Assembly: GCA_019973155.2 (NCBI GenBank)
Contig: BPQB01000029.1
Span: 62,001 to 126,000, forward strand
Origin: Phanerochaete sordida
Taxonomy: Eukaryota > Basidiomycota > Agaricomycetes > Polyporales > Phanerochaetaceae
DNA length: 64,000 nt
Reading direction: 5' to 3'
The notes under the pieces were generated by a model, which ran no database searches, was not told the DNA's origin, and saw only the letters and a program-made list of their open reading frames with translations. Positions 1 through 9,905 of the stretch are shown one piece after another (position 1 is the first letter of the stretch; each line of letters begins with the position of its first letter). Position numbers and translations under genes: made by a program.

Positions 1-561
1 GTGCCACTTCCTTGAAGCGCTCCTTTGCGCGCCAGCACCGAGCTTGGATGACGTGGACGTCGCCCCATCGACCACCATTCCCAAAGTCGAAGCAGAAATC
101 AAACATTCGCGTCAACCTTCGCCTGAGTGCCCCTGCACTTGACCTTGCACCTCGAACGAAGGTCTTAAACCAAGGTGCGTCCGTCTCCAGTGCAAAGCAT
201 CTTACCCACCTGATCGGCGTACATACCGTCCTGTGAAGCCCTCACCGGGTAGTGCTGGGAAGTTGGAGTGCCTGGCGGGCGGCCTGAAACCAGGCACAGC
301 TTTGTGGCACCCACGTGTAGGCGCGTCCTGCTATATAGCGCGGTCCATTCATCAAGGTCATCGACATCACTTGCTCCGGACCTCCATCTCACTCAGCCCG
401 CTCGACGTCGTGCGCCGACCTGCTGAGTGTCATACCAAGACCTTCAACCCCGAAAACAAGGGTGAGGCTAGTTCTGTGCTACGATCCTCTGACGCGACTG
501 ACACACCGCGATCAGGTTAGCGACACACTCACTGTCAACTCTCGTGAATACATACGGAGAC
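1..561. other. Upstream region of the F-box-like gene
   Basis: No convincing gene is seen here. A TATA-like element lies at 332-338, and a 19-nt block containing an E-box (CACGTG at 312-317) lies at 299-317. That block recurs with one mismatch upstream of the BAG gene (9672-9690). Short open frames on both strands lack codon bias or recognisable motifs. Confidence 0.5.
332..338 (+). promoter_or_regulatory. TATA-like element upstream of the F-box-like gene
   Basis: TATATAG is read at 332-338, about 225 bp before the ATG at 562. The distance implies a long 5' leader, so assignment as the core promoter is tentative. Confidence 0.35.
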
Positions 562-2175
562 ATGGCCGACGCCGCTCATACCATCGCAGAGCAAGATCTA
601 GGGCCACGCGAGGCCTACATGCGCACGGCGGGCACAATCACGAGGCTGCTCGACGAAGTCTTGTCCGAGGTGCTTCTGCAGTGCGCGAATGGCGTTCGCG
701 AGGCCTACTATCAGTCGTGGCACCACGGCGCCTCCGAAACTCCCCCAAACTCGTTTTCCTGGCTACCCATAACGCACGTCTGCCGCCACTGGCGCGATGT
801 CGCGCTCGCCTCCCCGAGGCTCTGGAGTCACGTTGATGTGTGGAAAAACGACCGCACAGCGACGTTCATCAAGCGCTCCGGCAAGGTACCTTTAACCATC
901 AGACACTACAAGCCTTCCTACACCGCGGAGGCGATCGGGCTTGTCTTTGAGCACATCGCACGCGTCCGGGTTCTCGATCTCAATTGCAGTAGCATGCCTG
1001 GCCAGAACCCTTCTCTGGACCAGTACAAGGTTCCCCAAGACGCTCCGCTCATCCTCGAGGAGCTGTGCCTATCCTGCGTCAACGTCGACTACGTGCGCAC
1101 ACTGGTCCGTCCCCAGATGACCCACCTCAGCATTAGCACCGGGCTCGGCTCCGTCGCGGACTGGACTGAGATTGTCTCGGGCCTCCCGCACCTCGTCGAG
1201 CTCGAGCTCGTCTTCGTCATGCAGCCGAACGACGACGAGGTCGCTTCCATGCGTCCGGGCGCCCGCCCGGTAGCGACAAATATCATCGAGCTTCCGTACC
1301 TCGAGAGGTTGCACCTCTCCGGAAACGATGCCGGCATGGGCGTCGCGCAGCTCCTGGGGCGGCTCGCCTTCCCCTCCAGCGCGCGCGTCCTCTTCGACGC
1401 ACACTGGCTCAACATCGAGCCCGACATCGGCGCCCTCCTCCCCGCGATCTTCGGTGCCGTCGCCGCCGGCGTGCAGCGCAGCATGGACGGGCCCGCACGC
1501 GAAATGCGCGCACTGCGCGTCTATCGGCGCTTCGGCGATACGCTTGTCGTCGAGGCGTGGCCAACGCCGCGCAGCGCCGCGGAGCTGCACAACAACTTCA
1601 CAGATCGCACACCGGGGCGCGTCGAGCTCACGCTGCACACACAGCAGAGCCCCCTCGAAGACATCCTCCGCGCCGCGCTCGCCGCGCTCCCGCTCGCGCG
1701 CGTCGAGACGCTCGCCGTGCTCGGCTCCGAGGCGCTGCCTTGGGCGCACTTCGCCGCGCTCCAGGACGTCACGGAGCTCGCCGTCGCGTTCACATGTCCC
1801 GCCGTCGCGCTCGCGTCTGCGTTTGCCGTGGGCCCCGGCGATGAGGCGCCGCTGCTCTTCCCGGCGCTGCGCACGCTGAGCGTCGCCGGTGCGCACTGGG
1901 GCCGGCGCGTCGACGCCGCCGGCGAGGAGATCCCCGAGGGCCGCGCGCTCGCAGAGCGGCTACAGGCGGCGCTGTGGCAGCGACGCGAGCTCGGGGTGCC
2001 AGTTCAAAAGCTGTGTGTGCCGTGGGGCGTCGAGCTGCAGGACGGGGTGGCGGAAGAGTTCAGGGCGTCGGGCGCGGTTGAGGAGGTTGAGTGGAGCGCG
2101 GGAGAGAATCCGGAGTACGCAAAGCAGAGGGAGAGCCTCGAGGGGTGGTGGTTTGGGAATCCTGATAGCGCGTAG
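562..2175 (+). CDS. F-box-like domain protein, single exon
   Basis: This single-exon gene encodes 537 aa. The frame is open further upstream to a GTG at 544, but the first in-frame ATG is at 562, so I start there. The N-terminal 30-95 residues have the basidiomycete F-box-like layout: a Leu-rich helix (LLDEVLSEVLLQC), then ITHVCRHWRDVALASPRLWS, the VCr-W-r-vA-xxP-LW signature of PF12937-type F-boxes. The rest carries irregular leucine-rich strand-like segments (LPHLVELELVF, LPYLERLHLSG), as in fungal F-box proteins with degenerate LRRs. By family knowledge it should bind Skp1 and act as a substrate adaptor of an SCF ubiquitin ligase; the substrate is unknown. It lacks the SWQPV domain found in the other F-box genes of this window, and it is much more GC-rich. 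Confidence 0.8.
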   Translation: MADAAHTIAEQDLGPREAYMRTAGTITRLLDEVLSEVLLQCANGVREAYYQSWHHGASETPPNSFSWLPITHVCRHWRDVALASPRLWSHVDVWKNDRTATFIKRSGKVPLTIRHYKPSYTAEAIGLVFEHIARVRVLDLNCSSMPGQNPSLDQYKVPQDAPLILEELCLSCVNVDYVRTLVRPQMTHLSISTGLGSVADWTEIVSGLPHLVELELVFVMQPNDDEVASMRPGARPVATNIIELPYLERLHLSGNDAGMGVAQLLGRLAFPSSARVLFDAHWLNIEPDIGALLPAIFGAVAAGVQRSMDGPAREMRALRVYRRFGDTLVVEAWPTPRSAAELHNNFTDRTPGRVELTLHTQQSPLEDILRAALAALPLARVETLAVLGSEALPWAHFAALQDVTELAVAFTCPAVALASAFAVGPGDEAPLLFPALRTLSVAGAHWGRRVDAAGEEIPEGRALAERLQAALWQRRELGVPVQKLCVPWGVELQDGVAEEFRASGAVEEVEWSAGENPEYAKQRESLEGWWFGNPDSA

Positions 2176-2331
2176 GCGTTGGACTTACCAGCGGGCTCTG
2201 GATATCGGATATGACTGGGTTGTTGTTGTAGAGTATTTTATCAATGTATTCAACACGGTGTGATCATGGGAACTCTACACATGCCGTGCCTAATTGTCTG
2301 TGGAATTACCGTACGTGTAGTCGAAGTCCGC

Positions 2332-3061
2332 TCACTGCGCGCGCCAGCCGAGCACAGGCTGCCACGCGTTCTCGGAGACCTGGCGCAGCTCGATGAGGAC
2401 GATGTTATCGAGCGACCCAGCGGCGACATTCCCAAACGGCGTCTGTTGCCACGGCACGCGCTCGTGCTCCTGCACGATATGGGAGTCATTAAAGATCAGA
2501 GCAATTCGCACATGCAACAGGCACTGCGTAACTGACCTTGTGCCATTTCTCCACTGCTCGTGCGATTCGCCGCATGAGATACACGATCGGGACCTTGCGC
2601 GCTTCATGCACGTCCCGGACATGGACGTCGGTGCACCAGGGCGCGAAGCCAGGCATCTGCGGACGCGTTACACCGGGGACGCGGGAGACGGACGAATGTT
2701 CACTTACGTTGAGATGCAGCTGGATGGTCCGCACGCCGAAGGTCTCGGCAGTGTCGATCGTGCGTTTGTACGCGGGAGGCAGGTCGCGCATGTCGTATTC
2801 ACCGCGCGGCATCGCGATGGCTCCGGGGACGGTGATGTGGAGCGGGAAGATGATGTCGGGCGCCGAGCGATCGAAGGGCTGAGCGGCGCGGTGCACCGTC
2901 TGGGGGATGATGAAGCCGTAGTCGGCGGGGTTCAAGTTGTTCTTGCCGGAGACGTGGAGGTCGCCGAGACAATGGAATGAGTAGCTTCCAGGTGGTGCTG
3001 CCTGAGCAGCGGTTAGCGAAAGGGGCGTTGTGGGGCGTCGACGGCATGCAAGGCTCACCAT
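2332..3061 (-). CDS. Unnamed SWQPV-family protein, copy A1 (184 aa)
   Basis: Four exons on the minus strand: 3061-3059, 3001-2708, 2656-2537 and 2469-2332, all phase 0. The first coding exon is the ATG alone; GTGAGC follows it directly and the intron ends CTAAC...CAG. The product is 184 aa with no signal peptide or membrane segment. Conserved blocks are YGFIIPQTVH and DIIFP in exon 2, PGFAPW and RIARAVEKWH in exon 3, and NIVLIELRQVSENAWQPVLG in exon 4. It is a full-length paralogue of copy A2, with the same length and intron positions, and is divergently oriented to it. The family was not recognised and no function is proposed from the sequence. The exon 3 donor is GTCAGT, slightly unusual. 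Confidence 0.75.
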
Positions 3062-3123
3062 CGTCGATGCTAGGGTTCTTTCGGTTGTGAATGCTGCGGG
3101 AGCGGCTCACAGACATCCAGGCC

Positions 3124-3130
3124 TTTATAT
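3124..3130 (-). promoter_or_regulatory. TATA box of copy A1
   Basis: Read on the minus strand this is ATATAAA followed by GGCCTGG, 69 bp upstream of the A1 ATG. The same element with the same spacing precedes copy A2. Both genes also share the leader AACCCTAGCATCGACG immediately before ATG. Confidence 0.6.
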
Positions 3131-4163
3131 GTTCTACATGTCCTAGAGGCTGCCGCAGTGCCCTTGCTGACACAACATATTTTTGCGGTGCTTGTGTGAG
3201 CCTTGTTGTACGGGAACAATGCGCCACCAGAGGCCACCGCGACACAAGCAGTCTGAGACGCCCGGCGATGCGTTGTTGGTTGGTGTGGCGTCCGGGTGAA
3301 ACCCCCTTATCGGCCTGGGCAGCCGTGTGAGAGCCTGGACTGGGCTCACAAGTGCTCTCGGTGGAAAAATAGAGGGACGGGTCGGACTCCCCGCTGAGAC
3401 AAGGGCCTTGTGTGCATTCCCTTGTGAGCAGGAGGCCGCAGAACAGAGAGCAAGATATTGATCAGAGACTTTCCGCTTGAGAGCCCAGCCGCTGATGCAT
3501 ATGCGTATGCCGGGCGTCACGGAGCAAAGGTAGAATGCGACGATGTGCGAATAACGCTGGGCTCGACGTTCGACGCGAAGATGGTCCAGACCTGGGGCCG
3601 ATACGCGTCAACGTCGAAGTAGTGAGCATATGAAGTGATACGCATAGCAAAAGGAGACGCAATATGTCCCAGAGGCGTGGCAACATTCGACCCTGTGCAG
3701 TTCTTCAAGGTCTGAACAACAACATTCTTCACCCTGAGTGTCAAAAGATGGCAGCCAGCCAGCGGATATCATGTGGACTTGGAGCGTACAAGGCCTTGTT
3801 CGGTGCGCTCCACGGTCTGTGGAGAGACAAAGTGGAGGGCTGAGCATGGTCTGAGCCAGCTGAGGAGTCCATCAGTCAACGGCCAGTGTGGCGCCTCCGC
3901 TTTGGGCCAGTACGCCGCGAGATGCCAGCGGAATGGCGCTAGAAGGCACTCGCGTAGAATGTCCTGCAGCCGGAGACATGTCGCCGCCGGCGATTGATTG
4001 GAGAAAGTGACAGCAGTCCAGCATCCTGTCGTGCGCATCACAAAAAGTGAGCCAGATATGTCACGATGAACAGACGCACGCACCACCTATCCACGCTGCT
4101 TCTCTGCCCGCTGCGCGTATAAATCTCGCGACGAGCGAAAGGGTGGGACCAAGACCCGTCGAC
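3131..4163. other. Intergenic, no gene seen
   Basis: Beyond the A1 promoter I see no conserved coding frame, repeat or RNA gene. Upstream sequence of A1 and A2 shows weak similarity beyond the TATA box. Confidence 0.5.
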
Positions 4164-5361
4164 ATGTCGCAGCCCTCTCTTCTTCACCTGCGCAACCTCA
4201 CTGCGAACGCCAACCTCCGGAGCCAGCTCGGGCAGAAGAGCATCCAACGGGTACGCCATCCCTGGTACGCGACTCATTTCGCCGCTGACGCCAGTAGATC
4301 ATGATGGCCGGCCTCCCAGGCCAGTTCCGCTGGGAGTTCTTCCCGCAGGCGCACTTCGAGCGCGACGAAGGCTACATCGCATCGCGCTCTTCCCAATTCG
4401 TCGAGTGGGGCTCCATCCACCTGCTTTTCGGCCGGCTCGCACAGCACCCGCAGGTCGACGCGGACGTGCGCGGGCGCATCGACGCGCAGAAGGCCGAGCT
4501 CTTCTTCCCCGCGTGCGTGCAGCGCGACCCGCCGCCCCGCAGCCAGCGCGATCCCGTCGTCGCGTACGGCTGGGACCGCGCGCGCGACGCGGCGCTCGTG
4601 AAGCGCATGCAGGATGAGTGCGCGGCGCTCTTCCTTGGGTGCGACCGCGCGGCGTACGCCGAGGCCGCGCCCGAGCTGGCGCAATACCTGAAGGAGGCGG
4701 GGGGCTGGTACGAGAAGCTCGCGCGGTACATCACGTCGCCGTTGTATACGCGCGACTTTGGTGCGACGATGAAGGCGGGCGCGCAGCCGCTGCGCGACAT
4801 GCTCGCGAACATGTACACGAAGCTCTGCATCTTGCACGAGGCGGGCCCGAACAGCGGCCTGGCCGCCCCGCCGCAGGTGATGGCCGACCTCTGCCAGAAC
4901 GTGGGTCTCCCGCTGCTCGACACGCTAGACCTGCCGGGGGACGCCAAAGACGAAATTCGTAACGTAAGTGCGACCGACATGACCTTACCGCTGCATGGTG
5001 ACCCAGCACGCATGCTAGATCCTCGAGCGTGCCATCGCAATGGGGAAGGTGGATGCGAGCGTCGCCTTGGACATCAACTACCAGGGTCTGGGCGCCATAA
5101 CCACTGGCCACGACTTCGGCGCGGTATTCACGACCGCAATGGACGGGATGGACGTGCTGAATGGTCTCGGCGCGTGGGTTGCTGGCCTCTTTGGTTTCCA
5201 GGTAAGCCATAGAGTTGATGCATCATGGCAAAGATGTCACATACTGAATGGTCTTGCAGTTCATCCCAGGCTTACGGGAAAAACTGATAGCGAACGAGAT
5301 GGCGAAGAAGGTGAAGCAGGTCGGAGAGCACCTGGGTCGCCCTCTCGGCTTGTGGCGGTGA
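4164..5361 (+). CDS. Unrecognised 345-aa protein, four exons
   Basis: Exons 4164-4250, 4298-4963, 5019-5201 and 5260-5361 join in phase 0 with introns of 47, 55 and 58 bp. The start ATG is the first in a good context and opens MSQPSLLHLRNLT. The protein is mostly soluble, with aromatic and basic segments (FRWEFFPQAHFERDEGYIAS, SSQFVEWGSIHLLFGRL). Near the C-terminus is a Gly/Ala-rich hydrophobic stretch (GMDVLNGLGAWVAGLFGFQ) that might insert in or lie on a membrane, followed by a basic tail (KLIANEMAKKVKQVGEH). I do not recognise the family and see no catalytic motif. Intact frame across four exons and normal codon use support a real gene. Confidence 0.65.
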
Positions 5362-5652
5362 CAGGAGGCTGAATGGGGACTTGAGCTTCAAGCTTCAGGG
5401 CCCATATGTATGCAGAAATCCTGATTGAAAGAGGCCGAGAGTGAGCCTAGAAATGAAGTAGCAGCACATACGTACCACTTGCGTACTACAGTCTGTGACA
5501 TTGCTTGATGCCACAGAGCGGAATGATTTATCGCACCTTACATCATCGTGAAAGGGATACGTCGAAGTGTCAGGTGGGCATCTCTGGCCTGCTGAGCTGC
5601 ATGCTGGTCGTGTCGCGGAACAAAAAGCTTGAACTTACTGATGCAATACTTA

Positions 5653-5883
5653 CAGTGACGACGGAAAATAATGCACCAAAAAGGCGCCTGCGCATTTCCA
5701 CAACCCTACGCTCGAGCGCGGTGTACTCACTCTATACCCACGAGAGCTGGGATTTATAATGTGCATGGTCTTTTGATTATCATGCATAATTTTTAGAGAG
5801 GTACACATGCTGGTCAGTCCGAACGAGGGGACGGTCGGAATGCGCAGGCGCTTAGTGCTGTGCGTTATTTTCCGTCGTCACTG
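5653..5883 (-). mobile_element. MITE copy 1 (231 bp, TA-flanked)
   Basis: The element is 231 bp with inverted ends beginning CAGTGACGACGGAAAATAA. About 24 bp match with one mismatch, and similarity extends into GCGCCTGCGCAT. It is flanked by TA at 5651-5652 and 5884-5885, as for Tc1/mariner-type target duplications. It carries no transposase. By eye its reverse complement is identical to the copies at 7421-7651 and 18878-19108, implying very recent movement. It lies in intergenic DNA. Confidence 0.9.
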
Positions 5884-6454
5884 TACTCGGATGACGACAG
5901 TAACAAAAGTGGGTTACAGTTACTTACTAAGGCGCCTATCTACATAGGGAAACATTATAAGTAGGAGTAAGTAATCCCGCATAACGTTCATACTGCTTAC
6001 TCATCAACTGGAACGCATCGCCCACAGTTACCGCCCTCAGCCTCGACCACATGTGGTGGCTCGAACTAACCGACAGCTGGCCTCTTCGAACACGGCCGGC
6101 GCCCGAAGGTCCGAGGGGGTCCACTACGCAGGCGAGGCACGGGCGACAGGACATACAGGTGTGGTCGGCGCCGCTATCGATGGCTCACGCTGAGCCCGGC
6201 TCATGATGGGGCCCGCTGTCCAGTCGATTTGACGTCCAGCAGGACTCTCAAAGCCAGTCAAAAAATCGCACTTGGACACGACGTCAAAGACGCATCGCTG
6301 GACGTCTCAGACCCTTTGTCGTATCGCAGTGCAGCACCTCTAGTGGCACAATGTTGCTTCCGTGCGACAATGCTCACACTAGCACTACAGCAGTATTGTC
6401 CGTCGGCTAGGCGCTGCAGTGACACAGGCCTCAAGGCCTCAAGTCCTGTCGTGG

Positions 6455-6461
6455 ATATAAA
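6455..6461 (+). promoter_or_regulatory. TATA box of copy A2
   Basis: ATATAAAGGTCTGG lies 69 bp before the A2 ATG. The leader GCAGCATTCAC ... AACCCTAGCATCGACG is shared with A1, so the duplicated unit included promoter and 5' leader. Confidence 0.6.
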
Positions 6462-6523
6462 GGTCTGGCAGTTTCTGGGTCGCTTCTGCAGCATTCACGA
6501 TCGAGGCAACCCTAGCATCGACG

Positions 6524-7241
6524 ATGGTGAGCCTCGCGTGCCATCAACGTCGTACATACCACTCACTGTTACGGCCAGGCAGCACTACCTGGGAGCTCAA
6601 GCGTTCACTGGTTCGGCGACCTGTACAACGTCTCCGACCGGGACCCCGCCGATTACGGCGCCATCATCCCTCAGCGGGTGTATCGCAGCGACTCGGCCCA
6701 GCCCTCCGCTGCTCCGCCGCCCGACATCATATTCCCGTCCCGCGTCAGCATACCCGCGGCCATCGCGATGCCGCACTCTGAGTTTGACGTGGAGCACATG
6801 CAGCCCGTGTTCAGACGCACGATCGACACCCGCATCTTCGGCGGGCGGACCATCAAGCTGCATCTCGAAGTGGGTGCGCTGTTCTCCGTCTGCTCAGTCC
6901 GTGGTGTGACCCGTCCGTAGATCCCCGGCTTCGCGCCGTGGTGCACGGACGTCCATGTCCGCAACGTGCACGAAGCGCGCACGGTCACGATCGCAGCCTT
7001 CATGTGGCGCATCGCGCGCGCGATCAAGAAATGGCACAGCGTACGCATCACCGGCCGCATGTCCACATTGGTCACGGAACTGACGTGCTGTGGCGTGCAG
7101 GATCATCAGGGCGTGCCTTGCGCTGACGAAGAGTCGCATGGAAATGTGGCTGCTGGCCCGCTCGACAACATCATCCTCATCGAGCTGCGCCACATATCGG
7201 AGAACTCGTGGCAGCCTGTGCTCGGCTGGCGCAGCCAGTGA
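6524..7241 (+). CDS. Unnamed SWQPV-family protein, copy A2 (184 aa)
   Basis: Exons 6524-6526 (ATG only), 6579-6869, 6921-7040 and 7101-7241, all phase 0, with introns of 52, 51 and 60 bp. The product is 184 aa, the same length as A1. Matching blocks are YGAIIPQRVYRSD, DIIFPSRV, PGFAPWCTDVHVRNVHEAR, RIARAIKKWH and IILIELRHISENSWQPVLGW. The third intron uses GTACGC as donor and has CTGAC before GTGCAG. A1 and A2 share the variant PGFAPW in place of the WPGY seen in all other copies, so they form a subfamily. Function unknown. Confidence 0.75.
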
Positions 7242-8627
7242 GCAGACTTCTTCGCGGATATCGAGGTCCATAGCCCATTCGGCGTAGCATGGTGACATCT
7301 ATCATGATCCTATAGTCTGAACATGTTGATAGTATTTTACAGCAATCCCTGGATCATGTTCGATGTTTTGAATGGCGTTGCGGATTGATTGTGGAGTAAA
7401 TTTGCCGGCTGGTGTACATACAGTGACGACGGAAAATAACGCACAGCACTAAGCGCCTGCGCATTCCGACCGTCCCCTCGTTCGGACTGACCAGCATGTG
7501 TACCTCTCTAAAAATTATGCATGATAATCAAAAGACCATGCACATTATAAATCCCAGCTCTCGTGGGTATAGAGTGAGTACACCGCGCTCGAGCGTAGGG
7601 TTGTGGAAATGCGCAGGCGCCTTTTTGGTGCATTATTTTCCGTCGTCACTGTAGCTTACTGGTGTCCGTAAGCGTGGTAAGTAAAGGTGTAAGCTCCAGT
7701 TTCTTATTACGCGTCTACCTGATAAGCGAGCGTAAATACTTCAAGTTAAGCAATTCATTTCATTTGCTTCGATAACGCTTAGTCATCGAGCTCAGGCGCC
7801 CTGTGCAGAACGACTCATATACGTCGCGCACTACTACTTACCTGGAGTCCACGGCTCGACGCGTGCCACATGCAAACATCTATCGCTAGACTGCCGCAGG
7901 CAGCACCCACATCTTGAGAACAGACAGCATCTGTTCATCTTCGCACTACCGATCTCAGCTAGGGTCCGCTCCCAGAATTCTTGCCGCGGTCGCGCCATGA
8001 ATCGTTAGAGTCGCCATCGTGTGTGAGCTATTGCCACCCCGTGTCGCCCGCAATCCACGTTGATAGGCCTAGTGCGAAATTTATTGCTCAGGGTCTCGTA
8101 TGTCGGGCCCAACTTACGCCAGAGGTTGCACGGCGTGCATCGTGCGAGGCCCTCGGAATGTGGGATCTTCGGGCATGTGTCGCGTGCCGCTCACGGAACT
8201 CACGGGCCTGGGCAGCGTCACATCAGCCCCCGAGCCTCCCCGAGCGGCCGCGGAACATACAACCCTTCATATCTATGTTCATTCTCGGTGCAGGCAAGGT
8301 TTGATGCGCGCCGCGTGCGCAAGGTTCGCTTTCCTAGGACACGGCAAGGGTCTGATGCAGCATGGACGCAATGTGCCGGACGTCATCGATGTTTCCTAGG
8401 ACGCATCAGGAAGCGCGTTGAGTGCCAGCCTTCGTTTCATGGTAGAAATAAGCAATTTCGCGCGTCGAGTATAACTGTCGCGCCGCGGCGATGCTGGCCC
8501 TCCAGCTCGCACCTCAGCGCAGGTGTACTTCTCACACAGACAGTGCGTGGCGACCTCTGCTTTTTTTGCGAGGGTGTAAAGCCCGCTTCCCGTTCGCAGG
8601 CAACCAACGATCCCCGCGCGGAATATC
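7242..8627. other. Intergenic: MITE copy 2, otherwise no gene seen
   Basis: Besides the MITE there is AT-richer sequence with GTAAGT/TTACTT words at 7652-7790 and no supported coding region to 8627. Short frames around 7980-8660 show no homology that I can recognise. Confidence 0.45.
7421..7651 (+). mobile_element. MITE copy 2 (231 bp, TA-flanked)
   Basis: Same 231-bp element as at 5653 and 18878, here in the same orientation as the third copy. TA flanks at 7419-7420 and 7652-7653. It is only about 180 bp downstream of copy A2 and is intergenic. Confidence 0.9.
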
Positions 8628-9284
8628 ATGCAGGCACCCGTACGTCCCCTACGTAGCATGGTATATGTCGAGCTGACCGTTGTTTCAGGTTTACCACAAC
8701 CAGCTCCCTATCGCCCTTTCCCCTGGCGTCATGGTGATTCCCCAGAAGATATACACCGAGCGGAGCGGCCTGTTTGAGACGCCGGCCTCCGTCGTCTTCC
8801 CCGTCCCGGTCAACCTGCAATACGCCGCGGCGCGCGCGTACGCAAACGAGCCTGCGTTCCAAGCGCGCGTGGCGACATCTGCGGCGGACCGCCTCAAGTT
8901 CACCCTCCGCATCGAGGTGCGTTTGTCTCGCGCCTTCGAGTCGTGCGCGCAGCCGCGCTGAGAGCATACTAGTGGCCGGGCTACCGTCCCTGGAACTCTG
9001 CCATCCAAGGCCGTGAGCGCGACAACGGCGCGGACCCCGTGCACCTCTGGGTGCTCGTCGAGCGCATCGCGAATGCCGTCAAGAAATTCCTGCATGTCTG
9101 TCGCTTCGCTAGTGTCCCATTCTAGGTCTGCTGACTGGTGCTTTCGCAGGAGAATAAGGAACATGAGCCACCGGTGAATGGCTTGGATGTCAAAGATATC
9201 AGCCTCGACAGGCTAGTCCTGCTGGAGCTGCGCCAGGTTTCTGCTGGCTCGTGGCAGCCCGTGCTGGCCCTGCAAGTCCAGTGA
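8628..9284 (+). CDS. Unnamed SWQPV-family protein, copy A3 (165 aa)
   Basis: Exons 8628-8639, 8689-8916, 8973-9095 and 9150-9284 join in phase 0; introns are 49, 56 and 54 bp and two have a CTGAC branch point. The first exon encodes only MQAP, so the start is the least certain part. Blocks are PGVMVIPQKIY, SVVFPVPV, RLKFTLRIE, then WPGYRPW, VERIANAVKKFLH, then LDRLVLLELRQVSAGSWQPV. The total of 165 aa equals copy A5. No signal peptide or membrane helix is seen. Function unknown. It differs from A1/A2 by having the canonical LKFTLR and WPGY motifs. Confidence 0.7.
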
Positions 9285-9905
9285 CTTGGTCACTGCCAGC
9301 GGGAAGATAATCCTTGTTCAGCGGCGTAGTCTTTGGTTATCCCAGCGTGCTTATAATATTAGTTATGCTTGCAGTGCTCTGCCTCCAGTACGTAGTCACC
9401 GTATGTCGTTCCTTCATGGTAAACGGGCTTCCCATAACATGTCATTTGTGGTGCCACCTTTCGGCACCGCCCGATAATTCAGTCGGTGTCAAGATCGTGA
9501 TGGCGGGCTCCCGACAGTATATATACCGCTGCCTTTCCAAATTTGACCCCCACCTTTTCTCTTCTCCCCTCCATCATGTCGGCGTCCTCGCGCATACTCC
9601 CCACTTTTGGCTTTCAGGTGAGCAATTTCACGCTGCGAGGTCTCTGGGCGGGCTCGAACAATCGGGAGCAGGCTTTGTGGCGCCCACGTGGTCGAGGGCG
9701 GTGATGTCAGTGCCATCACGTGCGAAAATTCGAGAACTTGTCCGTGTCGACCGAACACCGACCTCGCACCGTCTCGAAGCCTTCCAGCACCACCGCCGCA
9801 ACGAACCCTCTCGAAGATGGCCCGCTCGACGATCGCATACATAAGCCGCCGCGCTCGGCCCCGCTAGCGCCAGCACTGCAACACCCACCCCACGCGTTCC
9901 ACGCC
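9285..9905 (+). promoter_or_regulatory. 5' region of the BAG gene
   Basis: A TATATATA element lies at 9518-9525. An ATG at 9576 opens a short frame (MSASSRILPTFGFQ, followed by GTGAGC) that could be an upstream ORF or leader exon; splicing it to the BAG frame does not keep phase. The 19-nt block with CACGTG (9672-9690) matches one at 299-317. Confidence 0.45.

Larger units (their letters stand above)
5362..6523. other. Intergenic: MITE copy 1 and A2 promoter
   Basis: Apart from the MITE (5653-5883) and the A2 promoter there is a tract at about 5890-5995 with several TTACTTAC / GTAAGTA words. It loosely resembles tracts at 7652-7790 and 55390-55495. No gene was recognised. Confidence 0.5.

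Noticed and set aside
1069..1896. Long antisense open frame across the F-box-like gene
   Set aside because: It mirrors a GC-rich coding strand and is Arg/Glu/Gly-rich with no domain; a shadow of the gene on the other strand.
9576..9617. MSASSRILPTFGFQ followed by GTGAGC as first exon of the BAG gene
   Set aside because: The available acceptors before 9906 do not restore the BAG frame; more likely a leader or upstream ORF.
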